Part shown: piece after piece, positions 1-4,576 of the stretch | Position numbering within the stretch: position 1 is the first letter of the stretch | Layout of the letters: each line of letters begins with the position of its first letter | NCBI GenBank assembly: GCA_030680655.1 | Contig: JAUXUZ010000248.1 | Location: forward strand, 1 to 5,840 | Source: Phycisphaerales bacterium | Lineage (GTDB): Bacteria > Planctomycetota > Phycisphaerae > Phycisphaerales > UBA1924 | Length of the DNA stretch: 5,840 bases | Reading direction: 5' to 3' | The notes under the pieces: model-generated | What the model saw: the letters and a program-made list of their open reading frames with translations, nothing else | Told to the model about the DNA's origin: nothing | Database searches by the model: none | Made by a program: the position numbers and the translations under genes

Positions 1-426
1 CGGAACCTCGGCGGCGTCGGCGAGTTGTCGGATCGTGCGGGCCTCGGCCCCCACACGGGGCGGGCAGACGACGTAGCAGCCCGGCCGGATGGTCATTCCC
101 TCGGCGACGGGGTCCTTTACGATCGCAACGTGCGCAGCGTCGATCGCGAGCTGGCGCTTGAGCCGGCGTGCCTCCTGCAGCGGCATGCAAATCCGCGCTG
201 CGCGTTCGAAGTCCTCGGCGGCGATGGCCGTCCGCAGCGCCTCGGTGCAGATGCGTTCGACGGCGAAGTACTTGCGCTGCACCAGGGCAACGCTCGCGTC
301 CTCCATGGCCTGGTCGAGCTTGGAGAGGCTGACGGTGATTGGCGGCGCATTGGGCGCTGCGTCCGGCGCGTTGGAAGGGGGCTGAACGCGGGCGCCGGGC
401 TGTCGGTGGCGGGAGGCTTCGCTCAC
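1..426 (-). CDS. Uncharacterised protein, helical repeat-like N-terminal part (3' end cut off by the window)
   Basis: I do not recognise this gene. A GTG start at 426-424 overlaps the stop of the preceding gene by GTGA, and the frame stays open for 142 codons to the window edge. An AGGG about 6 nt upstream may serve as ribosome binding site. Residues 1-30 are proline- and alanine-rich and probably disordered. Residues 33-100 look like paired amphipathic helices with a TPR-like rhythm (LDQAMEDASVALVQRKYFAVERI, then EDFERAARICMPLQEARRLKRQL, roughly 37-59 and 71-93). From about residue 110 the chain looks alpha/beta (IRPGCYVVCPPRVGAEARTIRQLAD), with three cysteines at 80, 117 and 121. There is no signal peptide or membrane segment, so it is probably cytoplasmic. 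The tight overlap suggests translation coupled to the 423-1043 gene and a shared process. An internal ATG at 306-304 is a possible later start but would discard only the disordered part. The reading frame is well supported; the function is unknown. Confidence 0.72.
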   Translation of the reverse strand, partial: MSEASRHRQPGARVQPPSNAPDAAPNAPPITVSLSKLDQAMEDASVALVQRKYFAVERICTEALRTAIAAEDFERAARICMPLQEARRLKRQLAIDAAHVAIVKDPVAEGMTIRPGCYVVCPPRVGAEARTIRQLADAAEVP

Positions 427-1043
427 ACTCCGCCCTTTGCCCGCTGCGCGAGCGCCAGCAGCAGTTTCGACCAGCGGTCGGCCGCGCCGTCGAGTTCGTG
501 GCTGAGCAGATCGGCGAGGGTCGACCAGTCCTGTGTGGCGACGGCATCCTTTACCTGCTGGAGTGTGTCAGAGAGCAAAGCAAGCTCGGCCTGAACGCCC
601 TGCCTTTCGCCGGAAGAACCCGCCGCGAGCGCCGCGAGCGGAACGCCCAGGAGCGCGGGCCCCTGGTCGGTCACGCGGTGGACGGCATCCCAGACCTCCA
701 GAACGCCCGTGAGGCTCTCGAACGCGGCATCGAGTTTGCCCGTCTGGAGGGCCTCGGCCGCCTCGCGCTGCACGGGGCGGGCGTTGGCGAGCGCGTTCGC
801 TACGTCTGTGAAGCTCTCGGCCACAAGCTGGCGCGGGTCGGCCGAGATGCACTTGAGTTCGATGTCACCGGCTGGGAGCGTGCTCGGAGCGTCCAGCGCC
901 TCGTCGTCGAGGCGTTCCCCGTCAACGAGGATGTCAACCACGATCCGACCGCTCGCCCCCGCGGCAGCGCGAGCCGTGGCGATCGCGGTGGCGACCGAAC
1001 CGTCGGGGACATCAATTGACCGCCCGTCGAGGAATGCCCGCAT
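423..1043 (-). CDS. Uncharacterised two-part protein: small beta-rich N-terminus plus helical bundle
   Basis: This 206-aa soluble protein has no signal peptide or membrane segment. The frame stays open upstream to 1322, but that stretch overlaps the preceding Lab_N gene and reads as low-complexity Arg/Pro/His. I therefore chose the ATG at 1043-1041, just after the spacer. Residues 1-66 look like a small beta-grasp-type fold (MRAFLDGRSIDV, IVVDILVDGERL, IELKCIS). Residues 70-203 are predicted as amphipathic helices at about 70-99, 101-123, 150-168 and 170-203. The last helix carries the segment QDWSTLADLLSHEL at 171-184. From memory, a DW..LAD.L.yEL pattern after a small 'vDG'-type domain recurs in hypothetical proteins, some near motility genes. 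The bundle also resembles flagellar chaperones such as FliS, FliT or FlgN in general architecture only. A chaperone or scaffold role is inference. Its stop overlaps the next start (GTGA), so the two proteins are probably made together. Confidence 0.78.
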   Translation of the reverse strand: MRAFLDGRSIDVPDGSVATAIATARAAAGASGRIVVDILVDGERLDDEALDAPSTLPAGDIELKCISADPRQLVAESFTDVANALANARPVQREAAEALQTGKLDAAFESLTGVLEVWDAVHRVTDQGPALLGVPLAALAAGSSGERQGVQAELALLSDTLQQVKDAVATQDWSTLADLLSHELDGAADRWSKLLLALAQRAKGGV

Positions 1044-1099
1044 AAGGGGATCATCCCCGTTCCGGGGACTGATTGCAACACCGGCCCCTTTGAAGGGGG
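1044..1099 (-). promoter_or_regulatory. Structured 56-bp spacer with alternating G4/C4 blocks and competing hairpins
   Basis: Between the Lab_N stop and the 423-1043 start lie five alternating blocks on the plus strand: GGGG 1046-1049, CCCC 1055-1058, GGGG 1064-1067, CCCC 1085-1088 and GGGGG 1095-1099. They form three perfect inverted repeats. CCCCTT/AAGGGG (1085-1098) lies two bases past the Lab_N stop codon. TCCCCG-TTC-CGGGGA spans 1054-1068. GGGGAT-C-ATCCCC (1046-1058) ends two bases before the ATG. The last two share 1054-1058 and cannot form together. No T-tract follows the first, so it is at best a weak terminator or an RNA-end stabiliser. No clear Shine-Dalgarno is visible for the downstream gene, and the hairpin next to the ATG could limit translation. 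The pairing is seen in the sequence; any regulatory role is inference. Confidence 0.4.
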
Positions 1100-1768
1100 T
1101 CAGGGAGCTGAGACGGCGGTTTCCGCCGCTGCTCTGCGGGTCTGGCGGCGGATGAGCTGGATGTTGCGGGCGTAGATGACAACGCCGCTGGTCTGCCCCA
1201 TGACGCCGACCACATCGTTCCGCCAGACGAAGTAGGCGAAGAGCACCACGCTGCCGACGAGGCTCATCCACCAGAACGAGACCGGTACCGAGCTGGTCTT
1301 GACTTTTTCGCTGGCGAGCCACTGAACGATCCAGCGTCCACCGAAGACAATCTGCCCGCCGAACCCGAGCGAGACCCAGGCGACGCCGAACCAGCTCGAG
1401 ACGTTGAACGCCCGGAAGAGCCAGTTACTGCCGCCGCTGGTGACCTGCTCGACGGCGGCGGGGCCCAGCAACGCCTCGATCTGCCCGCGGGTGAGCGGCC
1501 CCGCGCTGGACCCATCGCGGTAGTTGATCGTGAACGCTTCGGGTTTACGTTCGGCTGATGAACCGGTGGGGGGGAGGCTGGGGGTCCATTCCAGCACACC
1601 CTTTACCTGGCCGATGCTCAACTTCACGCGTTCCGCCCCTTCCGGACGCGGCTGGGGAACATCGGGCGCGAAGGCGACCCATGCGCCTAGCAGGAGCAGC
1701 ACAGCCATGGCGATGGCGGGCGCCCAGTTCATGCCCTTCTTGGGCTCGCTGGTGCCCTGAACGGTCAT
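1100..1768 (-). CDS. Lab_N (lipid A biosynthesis N-terminal) domain membrane protein with an inserted extracytoplasmic segment
   Basis: This is a 222-aa inner-membrane protein. The open frame runs upstream to 2056 inside the glycosyltransferase gene. I chose the ATG at 1768-1766, which overlaps that gene's TGA as ATGA, a standard coupling arrangement. Residues 14-34 form a first membrane helix. Residues 35-122 form a soluble segment, probably outside the membrane. Residues 126-206 are a clear Lab_N domain (PF07578): WVSLGFGGQIVFGGRWIVQW (131-150), ASEK (152-155), VPVSFWWMSLVGS (161-173) and a final GQTSGVVIYARNIQLI (191-206), giving three further helices. The tail is Arg/Ala-rich and cytoplasmic. 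Lab_N occurs at the N-terminus of some LpxB proteins and as a small stand-alone protein next to DPM1-like glycosyltransferases; I believe it is placed in the PQ-loop/MtN3-like membrane clan. Movement or handling of a lipid-linked sugar is a reasonable inference but not demonstrated. A C7 tract lies at codons 65-67. The extra helix and soluble segment make it about twice the usual stand-alone size. Confidence 0.88.
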   Translation of the reverse strand: MTVQGTSEPKKGMNWAPAIAMAVLLLLGAWVAFAPDVPQPRPEGAERVKLSIGQVKGVLEWTPSLPPTGSSAERKPEAFTINYRDGSSAGPLTRGQIEALLGPAAVEQVTSGGSNWLFRAFNVSSWFGVAWVSLGFGGQIVFGGRWIVQWLASEKVKTSSVPVSFWWMSLVGSVVLFAYFVWRNDVVGVMGQTSGVVIYARNIQLIRRQTRRAAAETAVSAP

Positions 1769-2598
1769 CGCGTTGCTCCGTTGGAAAACGCAGCACTGAT
1801 TTCGGCTGAGGCGGTCGGACGCCGCCGGTTGCTCATCCACCTGACCGCGAAACAGTCGATCAGGCCGGGAAGGGCCCGCTGCCAGATGCCAAAGCCGTAC
1901 TTGGTCTCGCCGGCGACGCGAGCACGGTGGTGGACGGGCATCTCGACCACCTTGTACCCAAGGTGCACGGCGGTGATGGGGATGAAGCGGTGCATCCCCT
2001 TGAACTGAAGGGGGAGCTGCAGCGCGACCTCCCGTTTCATCACGCGCAGCGAACACCCGGTGTCGCGGACGGCGTCGGCGAGGATCAGGTTGCGGAACAG
2101 CCGACCGATGCGGCTGGTAATCTTGCGGATGGCGTTGTCTGCGCGGGCGTGCGATCGGTCGCCCTGCACAAGGTCTGCGCCGGTGCTGCTCATGAGCTCG
2201 ACCATCGCCTTCAGATCGGCGGGGTCGTTCTGCAAGTCGGCGTCAAGCGTGGCGATAAGGCGGCCGCGGCACGCGCGCACGCCAGCGTAGAACGCGGCGG
2301 ACTGCCCGTTTCCCCTGCCCGGCGGTGTTCTGGTCATGGCGACGCAGCGCAGCCACGGCCGGCCGGGGATCAACGCCGCGATCCGGGCCCTGGTCTGGTC
2401 CGTCGAGCCGTCATCAACGATGACAAACTCGAAGCGTCTCGGTGTGCCTCCTACACCCCCTCCGACCGCAGCAGCGAGGGCCGCCCCGCCCTCGTTGACC
2501 AGACGCTCGACGTTGTCCTGCTCGTTGTGGGCGGGCGCCAGGAGAGATAGCTCGATCGCCTGGTCGGACTCGCCGGGTGGGGGGGAAGGTGCGGTCAT
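1765..2598 (-). CDS. Family 2 glycosyltransferase, polyprenyl-phosphate sugar transferase type (DPM1/ArnC-like)
   Basis: This 277-aa enzyme is predicted to move a sugar from a nucleotide donor to a polyprenyl phosphate (undecaprenyl phosphate in bacteria) at the cytoplasmic face of the inner membrane. The GT-A/GT2 signatures appear in order: LLAPAHNEQDN (19-29), FVIVDDGSTDQT (58-69) for nucleotide binding, TLDADLQNDP (117-126) with the metal-binding DAD at 119-121, GDR at 147-149, DTGCSLRVM (179-187), HRFIP (203-207) and HRARVAGETKYG (224-235), which resembles the 'HR.R..G.SKYG' end of DPM1/ArnC/GtrB relatives. The two C-terminal membrane helices of ArnC/GtrB are missing; the protein ends after an amphipathic stretch and a basic RWMSNRRR (253-260). 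The adjacent Lab_N protein may supply the membrane part. A Gly/Pro-rich insert (46-53) precedes the VDDGSTD strand, and a C7 tract lies in codons 5-7. The ATG at 2598-2596 has no clear Shine-Dalgarno, suggesting a short or leaderless 5' end. The donor sugar cannot be told from sequence. Confidence 0.92.
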   Translation of the reverse strand: MTAPSPPPGESDQAIELSLLAPAHNEQDNVERLVNEGGAALAAAVGGGVGGTPRRFEFVIVDDGSTDQTRARIAALIPGRPWLRCVAMTRTPPGRGNGQSAAFYAGVRACRGRLIATLDADLQNDPADLKAMVELMSSTGADLVQGDRSHARADNAIRKITSRIGRLFRNLILADAVRDTGCSLRVMKREVALQLPLQFKGMHRFIPITAVHLGYKVVEMPVHHRARVAGETKYGFGIWQRALPGLIDCFAVRWMSNRRRPTASAEISAAFSNGATR

Positions 2599-2630
2599 TG
2601 GGCCAAGTCTAGAGGCCAGTGTGCCGCTTC

Positions 2631-2644
2631 ATTGCTTCGGCAAT
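2631..2644 (+). repeat. Perfect inverted repeat with a cTTCGg tetraloop
   Basis: ATTGC-TTCG-GCAAT has a 5-bp stem. Read as plus-strand RNA it forms the exceptionally stable C(UUCG)G loop; on the minus strand the loop is CGAA. It lies about 33 bp upstream of the glycosyltransferase start and 140 bp before the fliF start. The stem is not followed by a T-tract. It may be part of a fliF leader or an upstream RNA end; the role is unknown. Confidence 0.45.
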
Positions 2645-2646
2645 TC

Positions 2647-2666
2647 TTGCGCTCGCCTGTGCGCAA
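2647..2666. repeat. Perfect inverted repeat TTGCGC-N8-GCGCAA
   Basis: Two 6-bp arms (2647-2652 and 2661-2666) surround an 8-bp spacer, giving a 20-bp dyad. It lies two bases to the right of the TTCG hairpin. The centre-to-centre spacing of the arms is 14 bp, which allows either an RNA hairpin or a dimeric repressor or activator site. No known operator consensus is recognised. Confidence 0.4.
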
Positions 2667-2744
2667 TGTTCTTCAAGCGCCCGTGCAGCTTTGACCGACA
2701 CACTCCGCTGGCTGGCCGGAGATGCCGGAGGCTTGACCTTTGAC

Positions 2745-2761
2745 GGCGCGTGGAACGCGCC
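2745..2761. repeat. Perfect GC-rich inverted repeat just upstream of the fliF ribosome binding site
   Basis: GGCGCGT-GGA-ACGCGCC has a perfect 7-bp stem with a 3-base loop and ends 13 bp before the fliF Shine-Dalgarno. It is followed by TGGTTTCT, too weak a T-tract for a convincing intrinsic terminator, and no gene on the plus strand would need ending here. In fliF mRNA it would be a stable hairpin near the ribosome site; as DNA it could be an operator. Both roles are inferred. Confidence 0.5.
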
Positions 2762-2774
2762 TGGTTTCTGCAGC

Positions 2775-2780
2775 GGAGGA
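2775..2780 (+). promoter_or_regulatory. Shine-Dalgarno of fliF
   Basis: GGAGGA lies 4 bases before the ATG at 2785. It is the strongest ribosome site in the window and decides the fliF start in favour of 2785 over an in-frame TTG at 2740, which has no such site and would place the 2745-2761 hairpin within the coding sequence. Confidence 0.85.
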
Positions 2781-2784
2781 TCCG

Positions 2785-4575
2785 ATGGGCTCACTTCGAC
2801 AAGCCTGGGCAACGATCATGCGCCAACTCGCAGGGCTGTCCGGCAAGGACCGGGCCCTGATCGGCTCGCTGCTGGTGGTCGGCGTGATGGCGCTCGCGCT
2901 GGTTGCGCTCTGGTCGAGCAAGCCCTCGCTCGTGCCGCTGCTGCCCGACATGGGCCCGACCGAGCAGGCCGCAGCTGCGACAACCCTGACCGAAGCGGAC
3001 ATCGAGCACACCACCAAGGCCGGCAAGGTGTACGTTGCGCCAGACAAGCGCATGTACGCGCTGGCCTATCTGCAGCAGGCGGGCAAGCTCCCCGACAACA
3101 CCCAGTCACTCTTCGCCGCGCTGGCGAAAGGGCAGAACTGGATGATGGGCACCCGCGACGGCGACCGCCTGGCGAACGCGGCGCTGTGCGAGGTGCTCTC
3201 GGGCGTGATCGGGAACTTCAAGGGTGTTGAGCGAGCGACGGTGATGATCGACGCCCCCGAGTCGATCGGCATGGGTTCGGCGTTCCGCAAAGCGACCGCA
3301 AGCGTCGGCGTGCTGATGAAGCAGGGCCGACCGATGGACCGTGACATGGTCGACGCGATCGCGGCCATGGTGAGCGGCGCGAAGGCCGGGCTGGCGATGG
3401 GCGACGTGCGCGTGATCGACCAGCGCAGGGGGGAGCAGTTCGTTCCGCGATCAACCGGCTCGCTGGGTGAGGGGCTCGGCGCTGCCGGCGAGAGCTACAT
3501 CGACCTCATGGCCAAGCACGAGGACCGCATCCAGCGCAAGGTCGCCGATGTGGTCAGCCGCATCGACCCGCTCTCGATCGTTTCGGTGAGCGTTCAGGCC
3601 GACAACACGGTGAAGCGGACCAAGACGGAGACGTTCCTCAAGGCTGACTCGGTGAGCATGCCCGAGTCCACCAGCCGCGACGAAACGACCGACAAGTCTG
3701 CCCAGGGTGCGCCCACAACCTCTGGCGCTGCAGCGCCGGGTGTTGTCAGTAACGTGCCGCAGGACATCAGCGCCGGCGGCGGTGGCGGGCCGGCGTCGGC
3801 CTCGACCAAGACCACGGAGACCGAGAAGCTCAAGGTCGGGCTCGGCAGCAAACTCGAGGATGTGCTGGCACCAGGCGGCATGCCCACGCGCGTGAGCGTC
3901 ATGGTCTCGCTCAGCCGCGAGTACATGGTCAATCTCGTGCGAACGAAGAAGGGCCCGGCGGCAGTCGGCGCGGGCGGTGGCGCTGCGGGGGGTGGGGGCG
4001 CAAGCGACGAGCCAACGCAGACGGAGATCGACGAAGCGTTCCTGCTGGAGAAGTCGCGGATCGAGAAGGACCTCACCCCGCTGGTGCAGACCGTGGCGGT
4101 GGAGACGGCCGCAAGCTCGATCCAGCGTGTCACGGTGAGCCTGATCCCGGTGATGCAGCTGGGCATGTCGGGGCTCGGCGGGGGCGGCGGGGGCGTCGGT
4201 TCGAACATGGCCTCGATCGGTGGCACGGGCGGCGGGCTGATGTCGCAGCTGGCGACGGGCCAGACCATCCGCACGGCGTTCCTGGGCGCGCTCACGTGCG
4301 TCGCTCTGGGCATGATGCTGATGCTCGTGCGCAAGAGCGCCAAGCCGCAGAACCTCCCCTCGCCGGAGGAACTCGCGGGCCTCCCGCCGGTGATGGAGGC
4401 GGGCGACGACGTGGTCGGCGAGGCCGACGAAGGGGCGACGGCGATGGTCGGCATCGAGCTCGGCGAGTCGCAGATCAAGACGAAGAAGATGCTCGAGTCG
4501 ATCGAGGAGCTCGTGAAGAAGACGCCGCTCGACGCCGCGAGCCTCATGAACCGCTGGTTGAACGTGGAGCGTTGA
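2785..4575 (+). CDS. fliF: Flagellar MS-ring protein FliF
   Basis: This 596-aa protein multimerises in the inner membrane to form the MS-ring, the base on which the flagellar rotor and export gate are built. Layout: membrane helix 1 at about 24-43; ring-building region 1 (SLVPLLPDMGPTEQAAAA onward, about 48-108); region 2 (about 118-215, with ATVMIDAPE, ASVGVLMKQGRPMDRDMVDA and VRVIDQRR); region 3/YscJ-FliF C-terminal domain (about 235-456, with VSVSVQADN, PGVVSNVP at 318-325 resembling the family's PG..SN.P motif, TRVSVMVSLSREY and IQRVTVSLIPV); membrane helix 2 at about 496-515; and a cytoplasmic tail ending in IEELVKKTPLDAASLMNRWL (573-592), the FliG-binding helices. Length matches the family. 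Three glycine-rich stretches (330-336, 396-406 and 463-485) are unusual; the last directly precedes helix 2. It starts at a strong GGAGGA site and is the first plus-strand gene, with no fliE before it. fliG follows one base after its stop. Confidence 0.96.
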   Translation: MGSLRQAWATIMRQLAGLSGKDRALIGSLLVVGVMALALVALWSSKPSLVPLLPDMGPTEQAAAATTLTEADIEHTTKAGKVYVAPDKRMYALAYLQQAGKLPDNTQSLFAALAKGQNWMMGTRDGDRLANAALCEVLSGVIGNFKGVERATVMIDAPESIGMGSAFRKATASVGVLMKQGRPMDRDMVDAIAAMVSGAKAGLAMGDVRVIDQRRGEQFVPRSTGSLGEGLGAAGESYIDLMAKHEDRIQRKVADVVSRIDPLSIVSVSVQADNTVKRTKTETFLKADSVSMPESTSRDETTDKSAQGAPTTSGAAAPGVVSNVPQDISAGGGGGPASASTKTTETEKLKVGLGSKLEDVLAPGGMPTRVSVMVSLSREYMVNLVRTKKGPAAVGAGGGAAGGGGASDEPTQTEIDEAFLLEKSRIEKDLTPLVQTVAVETAASSIQRVTVSLIPVMQLGMSGLGGGGGGVGSNMASIGGTGGGLMSQLATGQTIRTAFLGALTCVALGMMLMLVRKSAKPQNLPSPEELAGLPPVMEAGDDVVGEADEGATAMVGIELGESQIKTKKMLESIEELVKKTPLDAASLMNRWLNVER

Positions 4576-4576
4576 G

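Larger units (their letters stand above)
2599..2784. promoter_or_regulatory. Divergent intergenic region between the glycosyltransferase block and the flagellar block
   Basis: These 186 bp separate the two divergent start codons and must hold both promoters or lie next to them. Base composition is visibly less GC-rich than in the flanking genes. I found no convincing sigma-70 pair, no FliA (sigma-28) site and no sigma-54 -24/-12 site on either strand. The nearest sigma-54-like match, TGGAACG-N4-TGGTT at 2751-2766, lacks the GC of the -12 element. The region contains three perfect inverted repeats, listed separately. Short frames cross it on both strands, but their codon use is unlike the neighbours and I do not call them genes. 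Confidence 0.6.

Noticed and set aside
1085..1098. Intrinsic terminator after the Lab_N gene
   Set aside because: The stem is perfect but short, with a tiny loop and no T-tract on the minus strand; it is noted as part of the structured spacer only.
25..1155. Plus-strand frames opposite the two unknown genes (189, 226 and 148 residues)
   Set aside because: Arg/Gly/Ala/Ser-rich composition, no ribosome sites, no motifs; the minus-strand frames are joined by coupled overlaps and have ordinary protein-like composition.
1044..1322. N-terminal extension of the 423-1043 gene up to 1322
   Set aside because: The extra 93 residues overlap the Lab_N gene in another frame and are low-complexity Arg/Pro/His; the ATG at 1043 begins right after the spacer.
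1769..2056. N-terminal extension of the Lab_N gene up to 2056
   Set aside because: It overlaps the conserved C-terminal part of the glycosyltransferase in another frame; the ATGA overlap start gives a sensible membrane protein.
2751..2766. Sigma-54-like site TGGAACG-N4-TGGTT before fliF
   Set aside because: The nearly invariant GC of the -12 element is missing and the implied start of transcription would fall within the Shine-Dalgarno.
2609..2812. Minus-strand small frame ending 10 bp before the glycosyltransferase start, with a helical C-terminus (ARALEEHCAQASARIAEAMK)
   Set aside because: Its start lies inside the fliF coding sequence, no ribosome site is seen, and only about half of the third codon positions in its last 31 codons are G or C, well below the genes around it. 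A short version starting at an internal GTG cannot be fully excluded.
2619..3230. Plus-strand frame starting at a GTG with a signal-peptide-like N-terminus (MCRFIASAILALACAQCSSS)
   Set aside because: It runs most of its length out of frame inside fliF, becomes Arg/Gly/Pro-rich there, has no ribosome site, and the apparent signal peptide comes from intergenic bases with codon use unlike the neighbours.
4178..4242. G-quadruplex or repeat element in the G-rich part of fliF
   Set aside because: The G runs simply encode the glycine-rich linker; runs are irregular and lie inside a coding frame, so no separate element is supported.
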